Of a stretch of 50,742 nt of DNA, positions 8,290-17,912 are shown piece by piece. The stretch lies in contig JBHGAV010000029.1 in assembly GCA_041946685.1 (NCBI GenBank), forward strand, positions 1-50,742, written 5' to 3'. The notes below the pieces were generated by a model. That model saw only the letters and a program-made list of their open reading frames with translations. It searched no databases and was not told the origin of the DNA. Positions within the stretch are counted from its first letter, which is position 1, and each line of letters starts with the position of its first letter. The translations under genes were made by a program, and so were the position numbers. The DNA comes from JBHGAV01 sp041946685. Its GTDB lineage: Bacteria; Acidobacteriota; Terriglobia; Bryobacterales; Bryobacteraceae.

Positions 8290-8795
8290 TGAATATGGAC
8301 CTCGTCCTCTTCCTGACCTTCGCCATCGTCGCGGTGGCCTGCGCGGTCAACCTGGTGGTGCAGCGCCATCCGATCTCGGGGGCAATCTCGCTGATCGGAG
8401 TGATGGGTTCGCTGGCCGTGCTGTATCTGCTGCTCGGCGCCGAGTTCATCGCCGCCGTGCAGGTGATCGTTTACGCCGGCGCCATCATGGTCCTGTTTGT
8501 TTTCGTCATCATGCTGCTGAACGCCGAGGCGGAAAAACCCGCCGGCCGCTCGCTGGTTGCGCGGTATGTCGGCATCCCGTCGTTGATCGTGTTCCTGGTG
8601 CTCATGGCGCTCCTGATTCACGCCTTGCTTCCCCCCGGCGAGCGCGTGACCTTCGGCGCATTCACCGGCGGCACGCCGCAGAACGTCGGCCGTATCCTTT
8701 TCACCGATTACCTGCTGCCCTTCGAGATCACGTCGGTCTTGATCCTGGTGGCGATCCTGGGCGCGATTGTGCTGGCCCACAAGGAGATGGATTAG
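8286..8795 (+). CDS. nuoJ: NADH-quinone oxidoreductase subunit J
   Basis: A 169-residue hydrophobic subunit with five predicted helices. The VQVIVYAGAIMVLFVFVIMLLN segment is the NuoJ signature, including the helix that carries a pi-bulge in solved structures. It starts at ATG 8286 overlapping the nuoH stop (ATGA); an ATG directly after it could also serve. Its TAG abuts the ATG of nuoK with no gap. Membrane-arm subunit next to NuoH, NuoA and NuoK. Confidence 0.95.
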   Translation: MMNMDLVLFLTFAIVAVACAVNLVVQRHPISGAISLIGVMGSLAVLYLLLGAEFIAAVQVIVYAGAIMVLFVFVIMLLNAEAEKPAGRSLVARYVGIPSLIVFLVLMALLIHALLPPGERVTFGAFTGGTPQNVGRILFTDYLLPFEITSVLILVAILGAIVLAHKEMD

Positions 8796-9104
8796 ATGGG
8801 CGGCGTTCCTCTGTCCTGGTATCTCGTCCTGAGCGCGGTGCTGTTCTCTCTCGGCGTGGTCGGTTTCCTGATCCGGAGAAGCCTCCTCACGGTGTTCATG
8901 TCGATCGAGCTGATGCTAAACGCGGTCAACCTGAGTTTCGTGGCCTTTTCTTACGAGCTGAAACAGGTGGACGGCCATATTTTCAGCTTCTTCGTCATGG
9001 TGGTGGCCGCGGCGGAGGCGGCCGTCGGGCTGGCGATCATTCTCACCATCTTCAAGAATCGCGGCACCTTGCAGATTGACGAGATCAACTCGATGAAAGA
9101 CTGA
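8796..9104 (+). CDS. nuoK: NADH-quinone oxidoreductase subunit K
   Basis: A 102-residue, three-helix membrane subunit related to MrpC. The conserved SIELMLNAVNLSFVAF helix with its key glutamate and the AAAEAAVGLAIILTIF helix with the second glutamate are both visible. Length is standard (about 100). It begins exactly where nuoJ ends, and nuoL follows after three bases. Role: links the quinone-coupled region to the antiporter-like subunits. Confidence 0.95.
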   Translation: MGGVPLSWYLVLSAVLFSLGVVGFLIRRSLLTVFMSIELMLNAVNLSFVAFSYELKQVDGHIFSFFVMVVAAAEAAVGLAIILTIFKNRGTLQIDEINSMKD

Positions 9105-9107
9105 CGC

Positions 9108-10958
9108 ATGCTTCATCTGTGGCTCATCCCCGCGTTCCCGCTGGCCGGCTTCATCCTGAACGGCCTGGTGGGGCGCCGAGCGCCCAAGGCGCTCGTGAAC
9201 CTGATCGCCATCGGGTCGGTCGTGCTGTCCTTCGCCTGGGTGTTGAAGACGCTCCTGGCGCTGGGCTCGATGGAGGAGACGCACCTGGAGCAGTACTTCA
9301 CCTGGATCGAGAGCGGCGCTCTGCGCATCGGTTTCGACCTGGCGGTGGACCGGCTGACGGCGGTGATGCTCCTGGTGGTCACCGGAGTGGGGCTTCTCAT
9401 CCACATCTATGCGATCGGCTACATGGCGCACGAGGGCGGCTACTACCGCTTTTTCGCCTACTTCAACCTGTTCATGTTCTTCATGCTGATCCTGGTGCTG
9501 GCGGCCAACTTCCTGCTGCTGTTCGTGGGTTGGGAGGGGGTCGGGCTGTGCAGCTACCTTTTGATCGGCTTCTACTTCCTGAAAAAGAGCGCCACCACCG
9601 CAGGCAACAAGGCTTTCATCGTCAACCGCATCGGCGACTTCGGCTTTTCTCTCGCCATTTTTCTGATCTTCATCGGCTACAAGAGCCTGGACTTTGCCAC
9701 CGTATTCCCGGCGGTCTCCAGCCAGCCGGCGGAAACAACGGCCGGGACGCTGACCCTGATCGGACTGCTGCTGATGGTGGGCGCCGCCGGCAAGTCGGCG
9801 CAGATTCCGCTCTACGTATGGCTGCCGGACGCGATGGAGGGTCCGACTCCGGTCTCCGCCCTGATCCACGCGGCCACCATGGTGACCGCCGGCGTATACA
9901 TGGTCGCGCGCTGTGCCCCCATCTATACCCACGCTCCGCTGGCGCTGGAGGTTGTGGCGATCATCGGCCTGGCGACGGCGTTCTTCTCCGCTACGATCGG
10001 GCTGGCGCAGACCGACATCAAGAAAGTCTTTGCCTACTCCACGGTGTCGCAGCTCGGCTACATGTTCCTGGGCCTCGGCGCCGGAGCGTTCTCGGCCGGT
10101 ATTTTTCACCTGGTGACGCACGCCTTCTTCAAGGCGCTCCTGTTCCTGGGCGCCGGCAGCGTGATCCACGCGCTGGGGGGCGAACAGGACCTGCGGAACA
10201 TGGGCGGCCTGCGCAAGTACACGCCGGTGACGTTCTTGACCATTCTCTGCGCCGCGGTGGCCATCGCGGGGGTGCCGCCGTTCTCAGGCTTCCACAGCAA
10301 GGATGCCATTCTGCTGGCCGCGCATCACCATGCGCCCTGGATGTACTGGGTCGGGGTGCTCACGGCGGCGATGACCGCCTTCTATGTGTTCCGCGCGGTG
10401 TTCCTGGCGTTCTTCGGCGAATACCGCGGCCACCACCATCCGCACGAGTCACCGGCGGTGATGACGCTGCCTCTGGCCGCGCTGGCTCTGCTCTCGCTCG
10501 GCGGCGGCTATTTCAACGTTCCCCGATGGCTCGAGCCCATGTTCCCGCTGGCCGGGGAGGGCCACGACGCGCTGCTGGTGTACATCTCCGTTGCGGCCGG
10601 CCTGGGGGGAATCGCGCTGGCGTACGTTTTCTATGTGGCGAGGCCGGGGACGGCGGACCGGCTGGCCGGCAGGCTTGGCTGGCTCTACCGGCTGGTCTAC
10701 AACAAGTACTTCGTGGATGAGATCTACGACGCCGCCGTGGTCAGGCTGCTCGTCGAGAAGTCCTCCACCGTGCTCTGGCGCGGCGTGGACGCTGGATTGA
10801 TCGACGGCTCGGTGAACGGCGTGGGATCCCATGCGCGCGGCGCCGGCTCCGTCCTGCGGCTGCTGCAGAGCGGTAACATTCGAAGCTACGCCGGATGGGT
10901 TGTCTGGGGCTCCGTCCTGGCGCTGATGGCGTTCGTGTTCATTGGGGGTGGACGGTGA
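9108..10958 (+). CDS. nuoL: NADH-quinone oxidoreductase subunit L
   Basis: A 616-residue antiporter-like, proton-translocating subunit at the tip of the membrane arm. The protonatable TM5 region (FVGWEGVGLCSYLLIGF), the KSAQIPLYVWLPDAMEGPTPVSALIHAATMV block and the C-terminal horizontal helix region (VYNKYFVDEIYD) are all present. Length is normal. The stop overlaps the GTG of nuoM (GTGA). Confidence 0.96.
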   Translation: MLHLWLIPAFPLAGFILNGLVGRRAPKALVNLIAIGSVVLSFAWVLKTLLALGSMEETHLEQYFTWIESGALRIGFDLAVDRLTAVMLLVVTGVGLLIHIYAIGYMAHEGGYYRFFAYFNLFMFFMLILVLAANFLLLFVGWEGVGLCSYLLIGFYFLKKSATTAGNKAFIVNRIGDFGFSLAIFLIFIGYKSLDFATVFPAVSSQPAETTAGTLTLIGLLLMVGAAGKSAQIPLYVWLPDAMEGPTPVSALIHAATMVTAGVYMVARCAPIYTHAPLALEVVAIIGLATAFFSATIGLAQTDIKKVFAYSTVSQLGYMFLGLGAGAFSAGIFHLVTHAFFKALLFLGAGSVIHALGGEQDLRNMGGLRKYTPVTFLTILCAAVAIAGVPPFSGFHSKDAILLAAHHHAPWMYWVGVLTAAMTAFYVFRAVFLAFFGEYRGHHHPHESPAVMTLPLAALALLSLGGGYFNVPRWLEPMFPLAGEGHDALLVYISVAAGLGGIALAYVFYVARPGTADRLAGRLGWLYRLVYNKYFVDEIYDAAVVRLLVEKSSTVLWRGVDAGLIDGSVNGVGSHARGAGSVLRLLQSGNIRSYAGWVVWGSVLALMAFVFIGGGR

Positions 10959-12493
10959 TCCGGCTGAACCTGTGCCTGGCGCTCCCCCTGGCGAGTTTCC
11001 TGCTCCTGCTGCTGGTCCCCCGCGGCAAGCCCGGCCTGGTACGCTGGGGCGCGCTCGCTTCGTCGCTTGCTATCTTCCTGGTTTCGCTGTCGCTTCTGGC
11101 CGGTTTTGACCGGGCGGAGGGCCGGTTTCAGTTTGAGACGGACCTGCTCTGGATCTCGGCGCCGTCCATACGCTACCACATCGGCCTGGACGGCCTCAGC
11201 TTGTGGCTCGTCATCCTCAGCACTCTGCTGACGCCCATCGCGGTCCTGATCTCCTGGCGGCACATCACGAACCGCGTCAAGGAGTTCTACGCGTTCCTCC
11301 TGCTGATGGAGTTCGGGCTGGTCGGCGTCTTCGTGGCGCTTGATCTGTTCCTGTTCTACGTCTTCTGGGAGGTTTCGCTCGTGCCCATGTACTTTTTGAT
11401 CGGGGTCTGGGGCCACGAGCGCCGCATCTACGCCGCGGTCAAGTTCTTCCTGTACACCATGGCCGGCTCCGTGCTCATGCTGGCCGCGATGATCTACCTG
11501 TACAACGCCAGCGGCACCTTCGACTACCTGACCCTCATGGACCGGATATTGTCGGGCAGGCTGGCACTGGCGCCCATGGAAGAGACGCTGCTGTTTCTGG
11601 CCTTCTTCCTGGCTTTCGCCATCAAGGTTCCTTTGTTCCCGCTGCACACGTGGCTGCCGGACGCCCACGTGGAAGCCCCCACGGCCGGCTCGGTGATCCT
11701 GGCCTCCGTCATGCTGAAGATGGGGACCTACGGCCTGCTGCGGTTCTGCCTGCCTATGTTCCCGACCGCTTCGCGGGAGAACGCCCGGTGGATTGTGGCC
11801 CTGGCCATCGTCGGCATCATCTACGGCGCGCTGGTGGCGATGGTGCAGCCCAACATGAAGAAGCTGGTCGCCTACTCGTCGGTGAGCCACCTCGGCTTTG
11901 TCGTGCTGGGGATCTTCTCGTTCAACCAGCTCAGCCTGGACGGCGCCGTCTACCAGATGCTGAACCACGGAATCTCAACGGGAGCGCTGTTCATCCTTGT
12001 GGGCTACATGTACGAGCGGAGGCACTCGCTTGAGATCGCCGACTACGGAGGCGTCGCGACCCCCGCTCCGAACCTGGCGGCCGTGTTCCTCATCACGACG
12101 CTCGCCAGCCTGGGACTGCCGACGCTGAACAACTTCGTCGGAGAATACCTGGTGCTCCAGGGGGCGGCGCAGGTGAACTTCACCTGGGCCGTGCTGGGGG
12201 CCATCGGCGTGATCCTCTCGGCCTGTTATTTGCTGTGGCTGTACCAGCGTACATTCTTCGGTGTGGCAAGCGAGAACCTCGCGTCGCACATGCACGACCT
12301 CGGGCCGCGGGAATGGGCGGCGATCCTGCCGCTGCTCGCCCTGATGGTGTGGATGGGCGTCGCAAGCCAGACCTTCCTTCCGCCCATCAGCGCGACCAAC
12401 GCGCAGATCGTTGAGCGCAGCGAGCAGGGCGTCATCTTCCAAGTTCGAAATCAGTCGCCGCAGCCGCGGGGGGAGGCCGTCCTTGCCCGATAG
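10955..12493 (+). CDS. nuoM: NADH-quinone oxidoreductase subunit M
   Basis: A 512-residue antiporter-like subunit. I place the start at GTG 10955 (VIRLNLCLALPLASF), which overlaps the nuoL stop as GTGA; the upstream extension of the open frame is a shadow of nuoL. The TM5 motif FYVFWEVSLVPMYFLIGVWG, the KVPLFPLHTWLPDAHVEAPTAGSVILA block and the MKKLVAYSSVSHLGFV stretch identify NuoM. Its end overlaps the likely TTG start of nuoN by 11 bases. Confidence 0.95.
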   Translation: MIRLNLCLALPLASFLLLLLVPRGKPGLVRWGALASSLAIFLVSLSLLAGFDRAEGRFQFETDLLWISAPSIRYHIGLDGLSLWLVILSTLLTPIAVLISWRHITNRVKEFYAFLLLMEFGLVGVFVALDLFLFYVFWEVSLVPMYFLIGVWGHERRIYAAVKFFLYTMAGSVLMLAAMIYLYNASGTFDYLTLMDRILSGRLALAPMEETLLFLAFFLAFAIKVPLFPLHTWLPDAHVEAPTAGSVILASVMLKMGTYGLLRFCLPMFPTASRENARWIVALAIVGIIYGALVAMVQPNMKKLVAYSSVSHLGFVVLGIFSFNQLSLDGAVYQMLNHGISTGALFILVGYMYERRHSLEIADYGGVATPAPNLAAVFLITTLASLGLPTLNNFVGEYLVLQGAAQVNFTWAVLGAIGVILSACYLLWLYQRTFFGVASENLASHMHDLGPREWAAILPLLALMVWMGVASQTFLPPISATNAQIVERSEQGVIFQVRNQSPQPRGEAVLAR

Positions 12494-13949
12494 TTACGCC
12501 CCGTCCTTGGTCGAACTGGTTCGCTTTTCGCCCGAGATCATCCTGACTCTGGCGGCCACGCTGGTGATGGTGCTGACGGCGGTCGCCAGGGGCCGGGGCC
12601 AGAGGGGGCTGGCCTATCTGTCGCTGGCGGGGCTGGCGGCGGCGCTCGGGGGCTCCGTGGTGGCTTACGCCGATCCCGGCACGGCATTCGGGGACATGCT
12701 GTCGGTCGACGGCTTTGCCACGTTCTTCCGGGTGGCGGTCATAGGCGTGGGGGCGCTGACGGTCCTTTCCTCGATGGAATACCTTCGCCGTGAGGGGGCC
12801 GAATCTGGCGAGTACTACGCGCTGGTGTTGTACTCGGTGGTGGGCCAGTGCATCATGGTGGCCGCCGGCGACCTGATCATCATTTTCATTGGCTTGGAGA
12901 TCTCTTCGATCGCCAGCTACGTGCTGGCCGGCTACCTGAGGGACAGGCAGAGGGCGAGCGAGGCCGCCATCAAGTACTTTCTGCTGGGCTCGTTCGCCAC
13001 GGCATTCCTTCTCTATGGCGTGGCCTGGCTGTACGGGATCACGGGCTCCACATATCTGTCGGATATTCGGGCCGCGCTGGTGGAGCGGGGACCGTTGAAT
13101 TCGCCGATCCTCATCTCTGCGGCCGCTGCGCTGGTGTTCGTGGGGCTGGCCTTCAAGGTCTCGGCGTGGCCCTTCCAGGTCTGGGCTCCGGACGTTTACG
13201 AAGGGGCTCCCACTCCGGTGTCCGCCTTCCTGTCGGCCGGTCCGAAAGCCGCCGCGTTTGCCGTCTTCCTGCGCGTGTTCCTCGTGGCCTTCGGACCGAT
13301 CGGCGCCCGCTGGGAGCCGCTGCTGTGGGCCTGTGCTCTGGCCACGATGGTCGTTGGAAACTTCGCGGCCCTCTTGCAGACCAACATCAAGCGGCTGCTC
13401 GCCTATAGTTCGATCGCGCATGCAGGCTATGTGCTGGTGGCCGTGACCGCGCGCTCGGAGATCGGGACCGCGGCGGTGATGTTCTACCTGGCTGCCTATG
13501 CGCTGATGAACGTTGGCGCGTTCACCGTGGTGGCGCACGTCTGCCGCAAGGGCGAGCGCTTCGTGGAAGTGAAGGACCTGGCCGGCCTGGGCGCGCGGCA
13601 ACCGGTCACGGCGGCGCTGTTTTCGATCTTCCTGCTTTCGCTGATCGGAGTCCCGCTCACGGCCGGCTTCTTCGGCAAGTTCTACATCTTCCGCGCGGCG
13701 CTGCACTCGGACCTGATCTGGCTCACAGTCCTAGGCCTGCTCACCAGCGCCGTGGCCGCCTACTACTATCTGCGCATCATGGTGGTGATGTACATGCAGG
13801 AACCTGCCGAGGCGACCGCGGACCTGCCGCCCCTCGGCGGCGCGCTGGGCGCCACTCTCTGGGTTTCGGCCCTCGGCACGCTGGTGCTGGGGATCTTCCC
13901 GTCGCTGATTCTGGACTTCGCGGCCAAATCGGCGCTGCTGGCAAGGTGA
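12483..13949 (+). CDS. nuoN: NADH-quinone oxidoreductase subunit N
   Basis: A 488-residue antiporter-like subunit and last gene of the operon. The start is chosen at TTG 12483 (LPDSYAPSLVELVRF) because GGGGGAGG ends about five bases before it; an earlier ATG at 12411 would lie deep inside nuoM. Identifying segments are GLEISSIASYVLAGYLR (TM5), KVSAWPFQVWAPDVYEGAPTPVSAFLS and NIKRLLAYSSIAHAGYVLV. The stop lies 6 bases from the end of the convergent HAD gene; no terminator hairpin is evident in between. Confidence 0.93.
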   Translation: MPDSYAPSLVELVRFSPEIILTLAATLVMVLTAVARGRGQRGLAYLSLAGLAAALGGSVVAYADPGTAFGDMLSVDGFATFFRVAVIGVGALTVLSSMEYLRREGAESGEYYALVLYSVVGQCIMVAAGDLIIIFIGLEISSIASYVLAGYLRDRQRASEAAIKYFLLGSFATAFLLYGVAWLYGITGSTYLSDIRAALVERGPLNSPILISAAAALVFVGLAFKVSAWPFQVWAPDVYEGAPTPVSAFLSAGPKAAAFAVFLRVFLVAFGPIGARWEPLLWACALATMVVGNFAALLQTNIKRLLAYSSIAHAGYVLVAVTARSEIGTAAVMFYLAAYALMNVGAFTVVAHVCRKGERFVEVKDLAGLGARQPVTAALFSIFLLSLIGVPLTAGFFGKFYIFRAALHSDLIWLTVLGLLTSAVAAYYYLRIMVVMYMQEPAEATADLPPLGGALGATLWVSALGTLVLGIFPSLILDFAAKSALLAR

Positions 13950-13955
13950 AGCTCC

Positions 13956-14639
13956 TCAGAAGTGCTGCTTCAAGTCTGAGAACTTCGTGAGCTGGATCAG
14001 CCTCCCGTTGCCTGCCCGAATCTCTTCGCGCTCCAGGGTCCAGGTGTGCGCGTGGGGAATGAACACAGCTCCCAGGCCGGTTTCGAGCGCAGGGTTCACG
14101 TCCGACTTGGGCGAATTCCCGATCATCCACGTGCGGGCCGGGTCCAGATGCAACTCCGCTACCAGTCTCCGGTAGGCCTCCGCATCCTTCTCCTTCACGA
14201 TCGCGGTGTGGCGAAAGTGGCCGGCCAACCCGGAACGGTCGATCTTTAGCTTCTGCTCATCCGGATGCCCCTTCGTGAACAAAACCAGGGTGTGGCGCCC
14301 GGCCAGGTAGGCGAGCGTCTCCTCGACTCCTTCGATCACCTCCATAGGGTGGTCGAGCAGGCGCTCGCCGAACGCCATGATCCTCGTCAGGTCCTCCTCG
14401 CGGATCTCCCGCTCGGCCAGGCGGGCGTAACACTGCTGCAAGTTCCGGGCGAAATTGGCCGACCCGTAGCCGTGAATCTGGTTGTTGACCGATTCGATCT
14501 CGTCGAGCACGGCGCGGATTTCGACTGCGCCGAGGCGCGAATGACCCAGGTAGTCCACGAACTCTTCGAAAGCCTGCTCGAAGTAGATGTTGTTTTCCCA
14601 GAGGGTATCGTCGGCATCAATGAGGAGGTTCGAAGACAT
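13956..14639 (-). CDS. HAD-superfamily hydrolase
   Basis: A 227-residue haloacid-dehalogenase-fold hydrolase. The start is set at ATG 14639 (MSSNLLIDADDTLWEN), because motif I with the nucleophile and acid aspartates (D8, D10) then lies at the usual distance; a longer open frame upstream is a shadow of aroK. Motif II is LVLFTKG; motif III and IV equivalents are K and the IGNSPKSDVNPALETG stretch. An alpha-helical cap (about 20-100) sits between motifs I and II. The substrate cannot be read from sequence; phosphoglycolate-like or nucleotide phosphatases are both possible. It is convergent with nuoN and divergent from aroK (48-base gap). Confidence 0.85.
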   Translation of the reverse strand: MSSNLLIDADDTLWENNIYFEQAFEEFVDYLGHSRLGAVEIRAVLDEIESVNNQIHGYGSANFARNLQQCYARLAEREIREEDLTRIMAFGERLLDHPMEVIEGVEETLAYLAGRHTLVLFTKGHPDEQKLKIDRSGLAGHFRHTAIVKEKDAEAYRRLVAELHLDPARTWMIGNSPKSDVNPALETGLGAVFIPHAHTWTLEREEIRAGNGRLIQLTKFSDLKQHF

Positions 14640-14687
14640 TCCGGCTCTGCGGGAGCACCCGCATGTTACCATTATGGCGTTCCGGCG

Positions 14688-15215
14688 ATGATCCTGAAAT
14701 TGAAACGCACTCCCGGGATTTATCTGGTTGGCTTCATGGGTTGCGGCAAGAGCGTCGTCGGCGCGCAACTGGCGGCCCGCCTCGGCTGGAAGTTCTGCGA
14801 CATCGACTCGGAGATCGAGTCGGAGCAAGGCGCCACGATCAACTCCATCTTCGACCTGCACGGCGAGGAGGAGTTCCGGCGCTTGGAAACCGAGGCGATC
14901 CGGAAGAGGGTCCGGCTCATCCAGAACGGTACGCCCATGGTGCTGGCCCTGGGGGGCGGGGCGTTCACCCGTGAACAGAATTACGAACTCCTCGAAGACA
15001 ACGGAGTCACCATCTGGCTCGATTGTCCGTTGTCCCTGATCAAGGAGCGGCTGGAGGGCAGCACGAACCGTCCTCTGGCTCGCGACCCCAAGAAGTTCGA
15101 ACTCCTTTACTGGGCCCGCCGGGAGAGCTATGGCCGGGCCGACTACCGGATTGACGTCTCCGGTAACGATCCCAGTATCGCGGTAGACGCTGTCCTCGCT
15201 TTGCCACTCTTCTGA
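14688..15215 (+). CDS. aroK: Shikimate kinase
   Basis: A 175-residue P-loop kinase; catalyses ATP-dependent 3-phosphorylation of shikimate in the chorismate pathway. The Walker A loop GFMGCGKS (about residues 15-22), the D-I-D-S-E-I shikimate-binding segment (about 38-43), the LALGGGAF loop and the lid region NRPLARD are all present. The ATG at 14688 has no obvious ribosome site; no better start is in frame nearby. Its stop TGA shares one base with the ATG of the downstream glycerate kinase (TGATG), so the two genes are coupled, although their pathways are unrelated. Confidence 0.93.
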   Translation: MILKLKRTPGIYLVGFMGCGKSVVGAQLAARLGWKFCDIDSEIESEQGATINSIFDLHGEEEFRRLETEAIRKRVRLIQNGTPMVLALGGGAFTREQNYELLEDNGVTIWLDCPLSLIKERLEGSTNRPLARDPKKFELLYWARRESYGRADYRIDVSGNDPSIAVDAVLALPLF

Positions 15216-16570
15216 TGAAAAAGACAACTCCCGAACTCGAATTGAGGAAGCAGGCGCTCGGCATCTTCCGGGCCGCCTTGGATGCTTCCGACCCCGCCGA
15301 GGCCATCCGCCGCCACGTCCGTGTCTCGGGCGGCGAGCTCACCGCGGGCAATCGCAAATACAGGCTGGACGCCTTCCGCCGGGTGTTCGTGATCGGAGCC
15401 GGAAAGGCCGGCGCCGCCATGGCTCAGGCCGTGGAGCGTCTGCTGGGAAGGAGAATTGAAGCCGGCTGGGTCAACGTGAAGTACGGCCACCTGGCCAAGG
15501 TTCGCCGGATAGAGCTTCACGAGTGCGGACATCCGGTTCCGGACGAGGCTGGAGTCCGTGGTGCGGACCGGATCGCTTCCATCGCCGGGCAGGCCGGCGC
15601 GGAGGATCTGATTGTCTGCCTGATCTCCGGTGGTGCCTCCGCCCTGATGCCCAGCCCAGCCCCGCCCGTCACCTTGGAGGAGAAGCAGGCCACCACCCGG
15701 CTGCTACTTGCTTCCGGCGCCAGCATCCACGAGGTGAATGCCATCCGCAAACACATCTCGCGGCTGAAGGGGGGCCAGCTTGCGCGTCTCGCCTCTCCGG
15801 CGACTGTGGTGTCGCTGCTGCTTAGCGACGTCATCGGCGACGATCTGGACGTGATCGGCTCCGGGCCCACCGCGCCGGACGCCTCCACCTTTGCCGGAGC
15901 CCGCGGCGTGCTGGAGAAGTACGGCCTTTTCGAGAAGATCCCGGCTTCCGTTCGCCAGCGTATCGAGAGCGGGGTCAACGGAGAGATCGAAGATACGCCG
16001 AAGCAGTCCGAGAAGCTGTTCCTTCGCGTGCAGAACCTGGTGGTCGGCAGCAACAACCTGGCCGTCGAGGCTGCGGCTGCGGAGGCCAAGCGCCTGGGAC
16101 TGCGGCCCCTGGTTCTCTCCACGCGCATCGAGGGCGAAACGCGGGACGTGGCACGCATGCACGCGGCCATCGCCCGGGAAGTGCTCGCCTCGGGCCGCCC
16201 TGCCAAACCTCCCCTTTGCCTGATCTCGGGTGGGGAGACCACGGTGACCCTGAAAGGCGAAGGCTTGGGCGGAAGGAACCAGGAGTTCGTGCTTGCGGCG
16301 GCCATGGATCTGGCGGGCGCGGAGCACGTCGTAGTGCTCAGCGGGGGAACCGACGGTACGGACGGGCCCACCGACGCCGCCGGCGCCATAGCAGACGGGC
16401 GGACGGTTTCCCGGGCCCAGGCCGCGGGACTCGTGCCGGCGAAGTCTCTGGCAGCGAACGACTCGTATCACTTCTTTGAGTCGCTCGGCGACCTGGTGAA
16501 GACCGGGCCTACCAACACGAACGTGATGGATGTCAGGCTGATCCTGGCCGTGTCTCCTACTTCTTCCTAA
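15215..16570 (+). CDS. Glycerate 2-kinase (GckA/TtuD, MOFRL family)
   Basis: A 451-residue protein of the DUF4147/MOFRL glycerate kinase family, which converts D-glycerate to 2-phosphoglycerate. The N-terminal domain has VFVIGAGKAGAAMAQAVE (about 53-70) and the LISGGASALMPSP loop. The C-terminal MOFRL domain contains LISGGETTV, GGRNQEF and the GGTDGTDGPTDAAGA signature. Length is normal. It begins one base before the end of aroK. Its last 14 bases overlap the convergent DUF4097 gene. Role: glyoxylate/serine-type carbon use or tartronate pathway; which one is not shown by the context. Confidence 0.9.
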   Translation: MKKTTPELELRKQALGIFRAALDASDPAEAIRRHVRVSGGELTAGNRKYRLDAFRRVFVIGAGKAGAAMAQAVERLLGRRIEAGWVNVKYGHLAKVRRIELHECGHPVPDEAGVRGADRIASIAGQAGAEDLIVCLISGGASALMPSPAPPVTLEEKQATTRLLLASGASIHEVNAIRKHISRLKGGQLARLASPATVVSLLLSDVIGDDLDVIGSGPTAPDASTFAGARGVLEKYGLFEKIPASVRQRIESGVNGEIEDTPKQSEKLFLRVQNLVVGSNNLAVEAAAAEAKRLGLRPLVLSTRIEGETRDVARMHAAIAREVLASGRPAKPPLCLISGGETTVTLKGEGLGGRNQEFVLAAAMDLAGAEHVVVLSGGTDGTDGPTDAAGAIADGRTVSRAQAAGLVPAKSLAANDSYHFFESLGDLVKTGPTNTNVMDVRLILAVSPTSS

Positions 16571-17912
16571 GGGAGATCTCGCCGCGGTCGGTAGTGAGAG
16601 TTACGGCCGGCCCCCGGCCGACTGAGCCCTTCAGGACCGCGCCGGCGCCCGTGGCGGTGGGCTGAACGGCCCCCGGGAATTCGCTCTCGATGCGCCCGCG
16701 GCGGGTCGTCGCAGAGATCTGGAAACCGGCGTCCGCCGGCAGGATAAGTTCCACGTTTCCGCTGCGCGTCGTGGCGTCGATCTTCGCCGAGGGGGCGCGC
16801 GCCGGCGCCAGTGTCAGGTCTCCTCGTTCCACTGAGACAGAGACTTCGCCCTGAAAATCCTGGATCTGGACGTCCTTGCTGCGCGCCGTCACCCGGATTG
16901 GCCCCACCAGGTTCGTTCCCGTGAAGTCACCGAGCGTCAGCGAGAACTGGCCCGGAAGACGCTCGATCCTCAGGTCCGTGGTCCCGCTCTGGAACACCAC
17001 GGGCTTGGCCAGGTTGCGGCACGTGATATCTCCCGAGTAGTAGCCGTTGATCGTCACGGCGCCGGCGACGTTCTCGACTTCCACGTCGTCGCCCCTGCCC
17101 AGGACATCGACGTTCCCCTTCACATTCACCGCGCGGACGATGTCGCTTCGCCTCAAATCCACGCGGACGTTCCCGCCGATGTCTTGCAGCCTCACGCCGG
17201 CGTTGTCGCTGGTGATGTCGACGGCACCATCGATGCTCAGCACGTCGAAATCGCCGTAGCGTCCGCTTGTCTTGATGCTGGTGCCCCGCGGCACGGTGAT
17301 CTCCAGGTCGGTGGAGACGCGGGCATCGGAGGATGCCCACTGCGCCGGACCCGCCCGCACGACCAGTTGATCCCCTTCCGCCGCGATATCAACCGCCGCG
17401 AGTTTGTTGGCCTGATCGGCATCGGATTGACTGAATGCGCGGATGCTCCTGCGGCCGCCGACTTTAACCTCTTGCGTGTCCGAGCCTACGATACGCGTAT
17501 TCCCGCGGGTGTTCTCCACGACAATCCGTGCAACCTTGGCCGCGCTCCGGCGCTCTTCGATCGGAAAATCGTACGCTGCGCCGAACATCTCGATGCCTTT
17601 CCCCATCGTGAGGATTCGGGGAAGACCCGGCGCGCGCAGGTGGAATTGGTATAGCCCGGCGCCGATGAGGCAGATGAACACGATCAAGGTCCATTCGCCG
17701 CCGGAGATGCCCTTCAGGGGCACAGGCTTGGCCGAGAGCTTCCAGTAGAGGATCTCCGCCAGCCGCAGAAGGCCCCACGCAATCAGGAGGTACGGCCAGT
17801 ACAGCGCGATCATCCGAAAAGAGATCCACTCGGGCTGCAGGTTCTCCGCCAGAAAGAGCGCGCCGAGCAGGATCAGGATCAGTGGCCCGACCACGGAATG
17901 CCGTCTTCTCAT
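16557..17912 (-). CDS. LiaF-like/DUF5668 plus DUF4097 membrane protein
   Basis: A 451-residue protein. The N-terminus has three hydrophobic helices (about 8-28, 35-52 and 73-92) with the motif YWPYLLIAWGLLRLAE. The rest is a repetitive beta-rich DUF4097-type domain (about 120-450) with alternating short strands such as the GNVDVLGRGDDVEV and GNVELILPAD segments. In the family this beta-helix-like region is a putative adhesin or ligand-binding domain of unknown function. It is the last gene of a five-gene operon headed by an ECF sigma factor, and its start overlaps the preceding gene by 4 bases. The topology resembles LiaF (membrane part plus C-terminal domain), a repressor of envelope-stress signalling in Firmicutes; function here is inferred. 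Confidence 0.75.
   Translation of the reverse strand: MRRRHSVVGPLILILLGALFLAENLQPEWISFRMIALYWPYLLIAWGLLRLAEILYWKLSAKPVPLKGISGGEWTLIVFICLIGAGLYQFHLRAPGLPRILTMGKGIEMFGAAYDFPIEERRSAAKVARIVVENTRGNTRIVGSDTQEVKVGGRRSIRAFSQSDADQANKLAAVDIAAEGDQLVVRAGPAQWASSDARVSTDLEITVPRGTSIKTSGRYGDFDVLSIDGAVDITSDNAGVRLQDIGGNVRVDLRRSDIVRAVNVKGNVDVLGRGDDVEVENVAGAVTINGYYSGDITCRNLAKPVVFQSGTTDLRIERLPGQFSLTLGDFTGTNLVGPIRVTARSKDVQIQDFQGEVSVSVERGDLTLAPARAPSAKIDATTRSGNVELILPADAGFQISATTRRGRIESEFPGAVQPTATGAGAVLKGSVGRGPAVTLTTDRGEISLRKK

Noticed and set aside
9119..10720. 533-codon plus-strand frame within nuoL
   Set aside because: Out-of-frame shadow; the real nuoL frame has all conserved motifs.
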